From Annulohypoxylon bovei var. microspora (taxonomy: Eukaryota > Ascomycota > Sordariomycetes > Xylariales > Hypoxylaceae), in NCBI GenBank assembly GCA_022836615.1, contig MU405251.1, positions 2,387 to 66,386 on the forward strand: a stretch of 64,000 nt of DNA, written 5' to 3'. The translations under genes and the position numbers were made by a program. This document shows, piece after piece, positions 48,125 through 59,566 of this stretch. The stretch's first letter is position 1. Each line of letters begins with the position of its first letter. The notes beneath the pieces are model-generated. The model did not search any database, had not been told where the DNA came from, and saw only the letters and a list, made by a program, of their open reading frames with translations.

Positions 48125-50741
48125 CGTAACTTGATTCTACCTTGGACGTTGATCGACGAGCCTTAAGGGGTATTATTGAGCGAGACGTTGGACGAAGCAA
48201 CGGACGGTTAGCTATGAGCTGTGAGAGGCACGGTTACAAGAGTAGAATCCGGGGAGCTGAAAAAAAACCTGGGGAAGTTTCGTGATGCCTGTCCGTACTT
48301 GTATGGCTCGCTCGAGGGCGGTCTCGCGGGCCAGCACCCACGAACTGCCGAGCCCGAGGAAGTCGCTCGAAGATTTCGTGGCCCTGGGCAATACCAGGAC
48401 GATTGGCCAGGATCATTTCCCAGCTTTGATTGACTCGATTTCCGCTTTGGGGGTCATGGGCAGCCATAGCTCCGAGTGTTGATTGATTCCCTGGGCCTGC
48501 TCCTTCGACCCCCTTCTGGCTGTATGGCATTTACCCGGTTATTTACTTCTCCCAATTATAGAACGGCGATAAATGGCAGCGTAGCAACAAGCCGCATCTG
48601 GTGCCGGAATTTATGGGGCTAGTCAAATTCGAACTTGATACGGATGTGTCGTTGCCACTGGTAGCCGTATTGCAAACTCCTTACACGAGCAGGCTAGTTG
48701 GCTTGGATTCTGGATTGGGCTACCGAGCACGATCTTCCAGATCGCCTTGTCCGTGAGCGAAATGAGGTTCTAGACACAATCGAGAACTTTCTTTCAATTC
48801 TGATTTTCTGATTTTCGTCTTATTGTTCCAATTATCCTATCCAGAGCCTTGGTCGAAGATCCCACGATACTGTTGACGATCGATCGACACAACGCGGATA
48901 GCCTCACGACCGACTGTGCGGCGAAGACAACCAGGGTGCCAAAGGAACGCCCGCCCTTCACTATATCCGGTCGAAATCTCGGCCCTAATGTAGAGAGGAG
49001 GAACCAGTGCCAAGGAGTACTCTAAGTCCTTGCCCGGCATCCATACCGCAGGTGTTAATATTGTCACACATGCTAGTGTCGTCATCACCGAAGAGAGATA
49101 TATACCTCCGTATTATTGATTCGTCTCGCTACTAAGTACAGATATTAGTGTCGTGCCTAGAATTTCTTATTGGGCCGTAACATGTTTTGGAACCTGGTGA
49201 TAATATTGTTGGCGTGGGTGGATGCTTGTCAGACGACGTACCTTTGGCCAACTATCCTGTTAGCTACCTGCCTCCATATTATGATTGCGGCTGCTTGCCA
49301 CAGGCCTTCTCCTGACGAAGTTCCCACCCCATGGATCGGTTAATAATGCCGTAGAGCATATGAGGCACTCGTGGCCAGGGCCACATGGCAGAGATTACCT
49401 AGAAGAATTCCAAATCATTCCCTCGTACATGGGCCACGGAGTTACTCTTAAATGACTTCACATCCACAGACTCGTAAGCGAAAATGCCAACTGGACCCAA
49501 ATGCGGCCCGAAATAGGCCCACAAGCATATAACCATCGATGAAATACTATTAAGCAAGATAGATTGGTAGATTGATAGCGCCTTAGTCTATTGAGGGTGT
49601 AGCCCATAAGCCGTTTGATGTTTATTGAGAGTGAGAATGAGTCTAAACCTGTTTGCCGGGACGAGATGTTTGGGGCGCCTAGAATAATCGAGAATATCCA
49701 TCGGTAGGATGAAACTAGATTTCAAATCTCGTTGTTATGATACCTATGGATCTGTTTACCCCTTAACGACAAGTTTTCATTCTACAGACAAGATTATACT
49801 TACCGAACTAATATGACACATGGACTTATTCTCATCTTCTCCCTAGGTACCTGTTGACAATAGCGGATATTGACGGCAATGGCATAAGTAGTCTTGAAAA
49901 TCATCGTCACATTGATAGAGTTTTCCTGTCTGAAAAATCCAAATTTGTTTATCTCGTAGTCAAAGCTAGAGTTCCCCCTCCTTACCTGTAAATGACAGTT
50001 ATTAGCCCCGACACAATTTTCATGAGAAAATAATATACGTACCTTGATGTAATCAATCGAAATTACATTTCAGAGAGAGTGGTCGGTAAAATGAACTTGG
50101 GTTGGAAAAATAGCAATAGTCATGGAGACCTAATCTATGCTTCATACCCTAACCCTGAGCGAGCCACGACCAAACCCTAACCCTAACCCTGCTATATCAA
50201 TCAGGGTTGGGGATAGGGTCAAGTAATTCATAATGAGTGAAGCCACCTGGAAGTCATCGGATGTGTATAATTAACAAAACTTTATATTTTATCAATTGTC
50301 GTGCAATATCTCTTATACACTAAAATGATAATTCAATAACACTTACAATAATTGAAGTAAACATAAAACATATTCTCGTATTGTCGCAACAAAAACAGGG
50401 AATTATTCCGCGGGGTTCGCTAGATCAACAACCGAACCCATTCAACCTCCTTATCATCGCCCTATACTCTCTTCTACCTAGGCCAATGATAACCGTCGCG
50501 CAACACCGGTAACATTATAACCCCTGACATCTTGTTATCACGCTTTCCATAGATCTCGGTATATGCCTAAAAAGGTCGGAATGTAACGTTAGCACGATTC
50601 GAGAGCCGATCAAGCGGGCGAGGTACCGCGGACCTGAGGGCCGGCACGAATGATTTGAGTTTCTTTGTCTTTATTACTTTATTAACTATTACCAATTGTT
50701 ATGTAAGAATCTGGAATCGAAGAGCGAAGTAATCAGTGACA
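48125..50741. other. Intergenic, 2.6 kb, between divergent DUF1996 and fucosidase genes
   Basis: No gene supported. It contains the telomere-like CCCTAA units listed separately at 50146-50190. The minus-strand open frame at 48837-49088 has no recognisable domain. Both flanking promoters must lie here. Confidence 0.5.
50146..50190. repeat. Interstitial telomere-like CCCTAA units
   Basis: Two short blocks of the fungal/vertebrate telomere repeat: ACCCTAACCCT at 50146-50156 and AAACCCTAACCCTAACCCT at 50172-50190, parted by 15 bases. The following 35 bases hold GGGTTGGGGATAGGG, a degenerate form on the other strand. Confidence 0.9.
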
Positions 50742-53290
50742 ATGGTGGCGGGCTATAGGACTCTCGTCGGCCTTCTCGTTCATGTGACGGTCTTTGCTAC
50801 GGCGTCACGGCTCAAGCCGTCTGGGTTACAGGTAAGTTACAATCTATGTAAATGTCTACTATGAGGCTATTACCTTGCACGAGAGAGTGAGATGATAGTC
50901 TTAGAGGGACAGAAGTTGTCACAGGACTAACCTATGAAAGTCTATCCCGCTCGACCTATCATCGTTCTACAACAATAAAGCGTTTGGGACATATTCAGGC
51001 GAGACGTCCTTCGACACATTGGGCCAATCATATCCAGCACCGGATCTAGAGACACCCTACTATACCTCGAGTGACACGGGCATAGTATACTCTTTTCCGG
51101 GATACACCGGGCCTAACAAGTCGGACAATGTCATAGTCAATAGCCAGACCATAGCCGTACCGGCCGGGTCGTACTTCTCGGCCTCGTTCCTGATCTCCGA
51201 AGATAAGGAACTGGCCGTTGTATCCGGAAATGTGACTTTCACGTACACCGACAACAGCACTTCGGTGTACGAGCTCCGCTCTCTGGACTGGTTCAGCTTT
51301 CTGACCATCAACCGCGGCGAGCTGATCTTCCCAAGCCGCTTCACTGCGACTGGCGTGGACTACAACACTAGTCACATATTTGAGCGTTCCGCGGCATTGA
51401 GTCCCGGCAAGAAGTTGCAAGCAATAACATTGCCACAAGCAACTAGCGCAGATGATGGCAGGCTGCACGTGTTCGCCATTTCGCTATGGGCCGGCGGCTC
51501 GGCGGTGGATGTGCAGTCTATCCGCCCGACTCAGAACTGGCTCAGTAGCGGAGCGCAAGCAGTTGAGATTACGCTTAACAATGGGGGCTCTGAGTGCGTT
51601 ACGGATGATGGGTTGATTTTGTCCCTCTCGGGAGATGGCCTTCAAACCACGGAAAAGGGGCATTTGAAGCGCCTCTGTCCTGGTGACCAGAAAGTTGTAA
51701 CTGTCGGGGTGGAATCGTCATCAGACGAAGCTCTAAATGTCTCCGTGATTCTCGACGATGGCCATAGCCGACGGTCAGTCGAATTCGAGAATATTCAATT
51801 CGGTCTGACAGAATGGACAACCGACCTAGACAACCTCGCAAAACACGAGAGCCCGGAATGGTTCAACAACGCCAAATACGGGATCTTCATCCACTGGGGC
51901 CCGTACGCCGTCACGGGATGGGGCAACTCGTCGCCGCACGAGAGCTACGCGGAATGGTTCTGGTACGTGATTCCGAAAAGCAGTTACTCGCCCCACCCCC
52001 CTACTAACCAGAGAACTTAGGTGGTACTCAACACACCACCCCCAAGCCGACGCCTCCGACTTCTACGACTACCGGCTGCGCACGTACGGCGCGGACTGGG
52101 CCTACGACGACACCTTCCCGGACTTTACGGCCTCGGCCTACGACCCCAAGGAGTGGGTGGACCTGATCGCGGACGCGGGCGCCAAGTACTTCGTGCTAAC
52201 GTCGAAGCACCACGACGGGTTCGCGCTCTTCGACGCGGGCGCGTCGAGCAACCGCTCCGCGCTGCACCACGGGCCGCGGCGCGACCTGCTCGGCGAGCTG
52301 TTCGCCGCGGCCGCCGCGCACCAGCCGCAGCTGCGGCGCGGCACGTACTTCTCGCTGCCCGAGTGGTTCAACCCGGACTTCGGGCCGTACGGCTTCGACC
52401 AGTTCGACCCGGCGCAGGTGCCGGGGACCACGAGCTGGCCGGGCGTCGCCGCCGCGAACCCGTACACGGGGGCCTTGGAGCCGTACACGGGGCGCGTGCC
52501 CGCCGGCGACTTCCTCGCCGACGTGATGCTGCCGCAGATGAACGCGCTGGCGTACGACTACGGCACGGACATCATGTGGTGCGACTGCGGGGCCGCGAAC
52601 GCGACGGCGGAGTTCGCGGCGTCGTGGTTCGCGGCGGCGCGGCGCGAGGGCCGCCAGGTGGCCATCAACAGCCGGTGCGGGGTGGCGCAGGCGGCGGACT
52701 TCGACACGCCGGAGTACATGCGGTTCGGGTCGGCGCAGCGCCGCAAGTGGGAGAGCAACCAGGGGATGGACCCGTACAGCTACGGGTACAACCGCGCGAC
52801 GCCCGCGTCCGCGTACATGAACGCGAGCACGCTGATCTACACGCTCGTCGACATCGTGGCCAAGAACGGCAACCTGCTGCTGGACATCGGGCCGCGCGCC
52901 GACGGGTCCATAGTGCAGGCCGAGGTGGACCGGCTGCGCGAGGCTGGTCGCTGGATCAAGGGGCACGGGGAGGCGGTGTTCAATACGACATATTGATTCG
53001 TGCAGAGCGAGATCGAGGGCGGTCCGGATGTGCGGTTTACGCAGGCGGAGGGGGCGTTTTACGTGCTGTTCTTGGAGCGCCCGGTGATTAAGGATGGGGT
53101 TGTTGATGTTGCGGCGCCGGTACCTGTGTTGAAAGGCGATGGGGTTAGTTTGCTGGCTGTCGAAGGGGGTGAGAAGTTAGCGTGGAAGGTGACTGGACAG
53201 GGTAGTCAGGCGGTACTGAAGATTGAGGTTACCGACGCGCTCTTGGATAAAGAGGAGTATTGCTGGGTGTTCAAGATTGAGTACGCATGA
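50742..53290 (+). pseudogene. GH29 alpha-L-fucosidase with an in-frame TGA
   Basis: A secreted glycoside hydrolase family 29 enzyme that removes alpha-L-fucose from glycans with retention. Exons: 50742-50831, 50941-51962, 52021-53290. Residues 1-21 are a signal peptide (MVAGYRTLVGLLVHVTVFAT). About 300 residues of an N-terminal beta-rich domain, found in some fungal members, precede the catalytic barrel, which opens with WFNNAKYGIFIHWGPYAV. GAKYFVLTSKHHDGFALF and YGTDIMWCDCG follow; the Asp of MWCDCG is the expected nucleophile. At 52994-52996 a TGA breaks the frame between NTTY and FVQSEIEGG (codon 696 of 794). The same frame then continues for 97 sense codons to a natural stop at 53290, coding for a beta-sandwich-like C-terminal domain. 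No usable intron removes it; the only GT...AG pair spans 30 bp. The gene is either recently inactivated, truncated to 695 residues, or misread at one base. Confidence 0.88.
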
Positions 53291-53448
53291 TGCTGCTGCG
53301 ATATATATAGTATCACCTAATTTTGATCCTGAGTATTGAAAAGGGTATCCAGTCTAGCTAAACCAATATGCAGCCTATATCAACTCCAAGGAGAGCCCCT
53401 AAGTTTTCCTGACTTGGCTTTTAAAATCATACCTACCATGGTTTTTAT

Positions 53449-55245
53449 TCACACTTCAAACGTCATTCTCCTTAATTCTCTAGGAAGATCTGGCGGACTT
53501 CTCCCATTTCTGTACTGCCACAATCGACTTAGATCCTTCACCCTCACATTTCCGTCGTGGACCTCGTCGTCTTCGTGAAAACTACCATGCACCGCAACCT
53601 CGCCCTTAACAATGCTTCCCTTCCGTCCTGCAAGCTCAATTAGAGACCAGTTATTATCAACGGTCTCGCGAAGGTTATCCTTCTCCGCGCCTTTCTTAGC
53701 CACTTCTATGATGCTGCTCATAAAATCATTGCGCTCGGCACAACCGATGAATTCACCCTCGGCATCCCGCGCTAGTGGAAACATCCCATTTAGATAGTGC
53801 TGACAGAATTGATGCCCACCGCGCGCAGAGGTGCGACTGAATACGCGACCGATGTACCGGGGCATTTCTGGGGAGGCTCGCTCAGTTGTTACAAAATGTA
53901 GGATTCCCCATAATGCGACGAAATCGGTTGTGTGAGCATAATGCTCGACGTGCGCAATTGCACGGTCAGATGCGGGTACAGTGTAAGCCGTTGTGCGTGA
54001 CATGTCCGACTCCTTAGTAGTAAGCGTGGGGACACGTCTGTTAACCTCCATTGAGTAACCACTGCCGTTTGATAGTCGCCTTCTCGATGCTAGCGAGCGA
54101 GTTTCGATTGGAGAGTCGGAGAGGGGGATTTCGGTAATGGTGGTGGGTATGAGAGTATCTGTCCTAGGGATCTTATTTTCAGCCTCTTGGGAGTCGACAT
54201 GCCGATGCGGGTTGTTGAAATGATTAGACGCGTTCCCAAAAGTGTAGACTTCGAGCTTAGAGAGGAGGTCTTGGGGTAGCTCTTGGAGAAGCCAGTCCAA
54301 CACCAGACCTCCTTCGATTCCTCCCTGAGAATGCAAGATGAACACCACCTTCGAGTATTGTGGGTTATACAGCTTCTCTTTGATGATCTTGTACGCTAGA
54401 CGAATGTCACTTGTGGCGTATCCGAAATTTCGCTGTATTAGACATTCGACAACATCGAATATGACGCCCGTGGTACGGTTGTGAACGCCGATAATCGGGC
54501 GCTTGAAAGTGAGGGCCAGACGATTAATGTTACTTCTGAGCCAAGTTTCCCTAAGTGTCTCGGTCAGCGGAATTGAGTACAGTAAATCGTCACGAGGTCA
54601 CACATACCCGACCGCAACACCGTTTAAGAAAATCCACTGTTCGTGCGCATGTTCCTCCAAGGCAGGCGCATATTTTGGATCAGAATGAAACGTAATGGTG
54701 TTTCCATTCAAACCCAGACATAGCACCCAGTTTACCGTGAAAAATGCGACCCACCATATTATCACCATCCAAGCCGGCAGGAGCAGAGCTAAGGGCAGCG
54801 TTAATACGAAGAACAATTGGATAACTATGAGAATCGAATGGATGGCGATGCACAACGTATTCTGCCAGGTAAACGAGAGCTCGTCGAAATGGTCCCCGTC
54901 GCAAGGTCGAAGCGGCCATAGTACCCAAGGTAAAGCCCAAGAGAAGGTGAAGAAGTACTTCACATCCCACATCATCAGCCTCCAGGGCATGTCGGTGTAG
55001 CTGTAGTTTATGACAGACTCGCCGCCGACCTGCGAGCCGAAGAACTCGGTGCGGTCCATGACGGGCTGCGATCGCAATCCTCGCTGTCGCACCCCATCTG
55101 GTCGAGCGACGTGGTTTGACATGTAGAGAAGGCCGCTTACGATAGCAACGAGGACGCAGCCGAAGTAGACAGAAAAGTCTAGAGCGGAAAAAAGAGCCCC
55201 AACATCGGGGTAGCAGCAGCCTTTTATTGCGCCTAGGATGCTCAT
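53449..55245 (-). CDS. Membrane-tethered lipase/alpha-beta-hydrolase-like protein
   Basis: A 579-residue protein with a membrane N-terminal part and a hydrolase-like C-terminal part. Exons on the minus strand: 55245-54608 and 54550-53449, joined in frame over a 57-bp intron. Hydrophobic segments lie at about residues 20-42 (LDFSVYFGCVLVAIVSGLLY), 95-110, 130-152 (LCIAIHSILIVIQLFFVLTL) and 152-175 (LLLPAWMVIIWWVAFFTVNW). The soluble part has RPIIGVHNRTTG and then VVFILHSQGGIEG, a GxSxG-like elbow (HSQGG, Ser about 286) of serine hydrolases. LEVYTFGNASNHFNNP and HYAHTTDFVALWGILHF may carry further catalytic residues. Fungal relatives are annotated only as hypothetical. The first glycine of the elbow is replaced (LHSQGG), which is common in some lipases. 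The gene is convergent with the fucosidase, with 158 bp between their stop codons. Confidence 0.82.
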
Positions 55246-56795
55246 CCTCGTGCGTATCGGCTACCTGGGTACGCTAAAAAGATGCCTTATCCGCCAGCTG
55301 TAAGAGTCACGAGAAGAGACAAGATGCACGGTGGCTTCTATGGCGTCGGGAACGGCACGCAACGGCACGCAACAGCCGTGCTGCGTATTCCGTACCGTAG
55401 CATCGTGGCTAGGTAGCGCCCTTTACAGGGCTGAGACGCTTCACCCCTTGGGGTCCATTTTCGCATGTACGACCAATAGGCAGCAGTCTATAAGGATGTG
55501 AGTTGGTCACAAATCTGGGTCATCTGAGCTTAGAGGCTGGGCGCTGTTGGAGTGTTAGAACGCTAATTGGGTGTGTTGGAAAATTCCGAGTTGTGGAGGG
55601 GTTGAAGGATGAAATAGAAGAGAACAAAGGTTGGGTTCTAATTATTATTACGGCCTATTATTAGGGGCTCTTACTTCATCGGCATAGCTTGTGATTCGCT
55701 AAACTCTCGCCGGTAGTTGCCTCCTATTATAATGTAACGCTAAGGGATCATTATCCCTTGTCAGGTATCTAGGTACATGCGACAGAGTTGCAAATAACGT
55801 CACTGGTTCAAAATAAATAGGAGAGATTGTGGTAAGTCAAAATTGTATCATGTTTCTATACCTCTATTGCCTTTACTAGTAATATTTTAGAATACTACCC
55901 ATACATCCTACCTACGTAATTAAGAACATCGAAGAGTTCGGGAGCCATGTGATGATACTAGTAACTTACTACTGGATACATACAGGTGCCTCTTAAGAGT
56001 TTCCAAAAAGCTGCAAAGTCCCTCTGCTCTATAATTTCGACTTCCCGTGTGAATTAGGTTATCTTCAGGTAATTCGCTAAGGGGTTGATGAAAGGGAAGT
56101 TCGTGAACTTACAATTAAACCACAGCTAGCCATACTCGTCATTGAAGATCAATCCATTGCCCTTAATTCAGAACCAAACACATTCATATGTGTAGGTACC
56201 TAGGTACCTATTCATTCTGACCACGCTACGAGTTAGGATGTTATACGCCCATCCTTGTAGAACCACGGCACCGGAAGCCACTTATAAGCAAGATATCAAT
56301 ATGAACAAGACTCCACGGTCACACTAACACTGGAAGTCTTACACAAAGTGAGAAGTGTTCCACAGATAATTATAGGAATAGATGTATTTACCAATCACCT
56401 CTCTTAGAAATATTGGATGCGATTACTTGCATCAATAAACTATAACACCTTTCCACCTAAGCGCGGGGAGAGTTAGCCGCGTTATGTCCATGTGTGCTGT
56501 AAATCTTACTTCTTCTTGAATTCACATGCATAGGGGTAACCAGCCTACTGCCTGCCAACCAAGCTGAAATCTAAAAGCGGGTAGTGTATATAATAAGCAA
56601 CTTGATGTGTCATTTTAGAGGTTCGTTTGCGTAGTTGTGTAACCAAAGGATGGCGTCGAGGCGTACGAGACTTTGTTCCTTTGTAACGGCCCCAACTACC
56701 TCGACCTTAAATAAATGTTTTATTTAAATCTTTAACTCAACGTTCCCAATATCATATTGATATTTCAATCGAGTCTCGATGTAGATAATCTCGCC
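55246..56795. other. Intergenic between divergent genes, 1.55 kb
   Basis: It holds the promoters of the lipase-like gene and the DUF3431 gene. ACGGCACGCA is repeated in tandem at about 55352-55372, and GTAGGTACCTAGGTACCTA, a nearly perfect palindrome, lies at 56192-56210. No coding region recognised. Confidence 0.5.
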
Positions 56796-57868
56796 ATGTT
56801 GGCAGGCAGTCGTTCGCGATATCGTCCCGCCTATATCCTAGTCTCTGTTTTTCTGATCTCCCTTTTATTTCTCTGCCAATTTCGAAGTAGGAACATTTAT
56901 TTACCAACTCAAACTGATAATCCCACTACTAGCAATGCAGCTACGACACACTCGACTCGTCGTCGCGAAACAGAGATCGTGGTAGCAAGCACGAGCAGAG
57001 AAGATGCCTCGTGGGTTTACCGGCACTTCCCGCACTGGAACCCGAAAGTATACATAGTCGACGACCCACTAACACAACTGACGGTACCGAAGAATAAGGG
57101 CCGGGAGGCTATGGTATATTTGACGTACATCATCGACAATTACGAGAACCTGCCCGAGACGGTCGTATTCGTACACGCGTCGCGTTTCCAATGGCACAAC
57201 GACGACCCGGACTACGACATCATACCGACATTGCGCAACTTCCGCCTGCCGTACGTGCGCGAGGCAGGTTACGTCAATCTCCGCTGCGTGTGGGTCATCG
57301 GGTGCCCGGCTGAGATCCGACCCTTCGAAGACGAGGAGAACGGTGCAGATGAGGGGCGACATGAGGTCACTGATGGAAAGCCACCCACTGCTAAGGGCAT
57401 ATTCCGACAAGCCTTCGAAGAACTGCTTCCCGAAGTTCCTGTGCCAGACCTTGTCGCAGTCAGCTGCTGCTCACAATTTGCCGTGACTAGAAATACTATA
57501 CGTCGGCATCCGAAGGAGAAGTATCTGCACTTTCGAGACTGGCTGATTTCGACACCATTGAATGATGGGCTCAGCGGACGAGTGATGGAGTTTTCGTGGC
57601 ATAGTGAGTCTTTCGGGATTTTCACCCCTTTCCCTTCTCCAACTCATTCTAATCACTGCAAATCGCAGTCATATTCGGAAAGGAGGCATATCACTGCCCT
57701 TCCGCGAAGGAGTGCTATTGCAACGTCTTCGGGTTGTGTAATCTTCCGTGTACCGACTCTTCTTGCGACGGCAGATATCTCCTGCCACCATTCTCGACAC
57801 TACCAGAGGAATGGCCGAGGTTAGGCTGGGAGCATGAAGATCGAGGATATATAGGCTCTCTGGATTAG
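56796..57868 (+). CDS. DUF3431 family protein
   Basis: A 335-residue protein of the fungal DUF3431 family, whose biochemical role is unknown. Exons: 56796-57603 and 57669-57868 with a 65-bp intron. The N-terminus carries one signal-anchor helix (about residues 8-30, YRPAYILVSVFLISLLFLCQF), so it is probably a type II Golgi or ER membrane protein facing the lumen. Family blocks: ETEIVVASTSREDASWVYRH, KVYIVDDP, REAMVYLTYIIDNYENLPET, VVFVHASRFQWHNDDP, LRNFRLPYVREAGYVNLRC, VSCCSQFAVTRNTIRRHPKE. The second exon supplies a Cys-rich ending (HCPSAKECYCNVFGLCNLPC). The fold resembles glycosyltransferase-like proteins in layout, but that is only an impression. The start is the ATG before LAGSRSR, the only one ahead of the anchor. 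Confidence 0.88.
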
Positions 57869-58394
57869 TACGCTATATAAGAGGGAAAAAGTAGATTCTC
57901 TAAACGAACAAGTTAACTCGCGAGTATTGAGATATTGTGGTGTGTCTGACATGCTAAAAGGGCCAGGGGTAATATCTATGATTCATGCGATTCTTCTCAA
58001 ATACCTGGTAACTATTTCGTTTTTAATTACCTAGGTATATTTCCCTTCCCTCTCTTTTGTGACGTACACATCACGAAAGATAGACAACGTGAGAGGCAGC
58101 GTGAGAGGTGTGTGTTAGCGATGACATTTAACGTTTTACGAGGTTACGAGGAGAGATACGTTTGTCATCCACCCCTCGTAAATGCCACATTAGTCCATGC
58201 ATTAGGCGTTTACTAGCGCTATTGCCCTAATTGGGCAGGTGTTTTAGCGTGCCGAGGTACCTAAAGTCAGGTACTTTAGTTACGTCAACTCGGGCAGCTC
58301 CAGCTCCCACTTGCGGGCTTCTTTAATTCTTAACTTTCTCAACTTATTACTTTGCGCAAACGAATACGAAGAACTTTCACAATATCGCAACACC
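57869..58394. other. Intergenic, about 530 bp
   Basis: The 3' flank of the DUF3431 gene and the promoter of the DJ-1/PfpI gene. A short direct repeat GTGAGAGG lies at about 58088-58110. Nothing else recognised. Confidence 0.45.
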
Positions 58395-59463
58395 ATGGAA
58401 GACCCAGAGATCACATCGCCAGGGGAGTCTATGACCACCCCAAAGGTCCTCATCATGATGGCCGACTATGGCCACGACCCTACAGGTTCGCAACGTTTCT
58501 ACAACAACCCTTCTACCCACACATCTCAAGCTCTAACCCGCGGTGCCTAGAAACTGTCGTCTCTTACACCACATTCAAGAACGCAAACTACGATATCAAG
58601 TTCGCCACCGAGAACGGAAAACCAGCGCGATGCGACAAGAAGATGTTGGAAGGATTCACACAAAAGCTACTCGTACGCCATGACGGCTTGTGATAACTCG
58701 TACGAGAGCCTCGAGTTATAGATCCTAACGACCTAGCAGGGCGCAAGCAAAGCAGTCATTTCCAAATACAAGAAGATGGCCATAAGTGAGGAGATGCGCC
58801 ACCCCCTCTCATGGTCCGACCCCGATTTCTCTCTCGATCCTTTCGACCTCGTCGTCTTCCCCGGAGGTCACGAAAAAGGTGTCAAGCAAATCATCGATTC
58901 GCCCATCGTACATAAACTTGTTGTGGACTACTTCCCCAAGACCAAAAGGCCGAGCAAGAAGGTAGTGGGCGCAGTGTGTCACGGCGTTATGGTCTTGTCC
59001 GAGTCGAAGGATGCCGATGGCAGGAGTGTTATACGCGACTGTAACACCACAGCGCTGCCGGCCAAATTCGAACAAGCCGCGTACTGGGGGACTCGGGCAG
59101 TCCTCGGCGACTACTATAAGACGTACGGCCATGGAAGCGAAAATGTCGAGGAATCGGTAAGACCATTCTTGTCCGACGATATCTTTGGTGTTATCGTCTA
59201 ACCGAGTACGCTCACAGGTCAAAAAGGTCCTTGCCGACCCAGCTCAGTTCAAGGCCAGCGTGAATCCCGCCCCGTAGGTCTATCTTCACTTTACAACCTT
59301 CAAGAATGCGTTGTTTCCCCGTATTGCTTACTCACAGTCTATTTCTAGCTTTATCGTTGAAGACGAGCAATACAACTACATTAGTGCTCGATATCCGGCC
59401 GACGTAGAACTATTTGCCGAGGAGATCATCAAACTCTTTGAGAGCTTTCATAAGATTGTCTAG
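58395..59463 (+). CDS. DJ-1/PfpI (ThiJ) superfamily protein
   Basis: A 266-residue class I glutamine-amidotransferase-like protein. Exons: 58395-58485, 58551-58672, 58740-59156, 59218-59273, 59349-59463. The core opens with KVLIMMADYGHDPTET, the Glu of PTET being the likely partner of the catalytic Cys. FDLVVFPGGHEKGV is the family's strand-loop, and VVGAVCHGVMVL is the nucleophile elbow with Cys at about 151. The C-terminus (YISARYPADVELFAEEIIKL) is the closing helix. DJ-1/PfpI members act as glyoxalases, deglycases, chaperones or peptidases; the sequence does not say which. The length exceeds the 190-residue DJ-1 core owing to insertions before the PGG loop and around the last introns. Cytosolic, without a signal peptide. 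Confidence 0.9.
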
Positions 59464-59566
59464 GCATTGCCTTACTGCCTCACTGCTATCTATACCCTTT
59501 GCGATGGATACTGTAATGGTATAGTTATTACGAAAGAATGATTTAGCTACGACGTATCATAATAAA

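Noticed and set aside
52196..52966. Long antisense open frame across the fucosidase catalytic region
   Set aside because: A by-product of the extreme GC content, which removes stop codons in other frames; Arg/Val-rich translation without a domain.
52967..52998. Mini-intron that would remove the fucosidase TGA
   Set aside because: The only GT...AG pair spans 30 bp, below the size of functional fungal introns, and it would delete NTTY and neighbouring residues.
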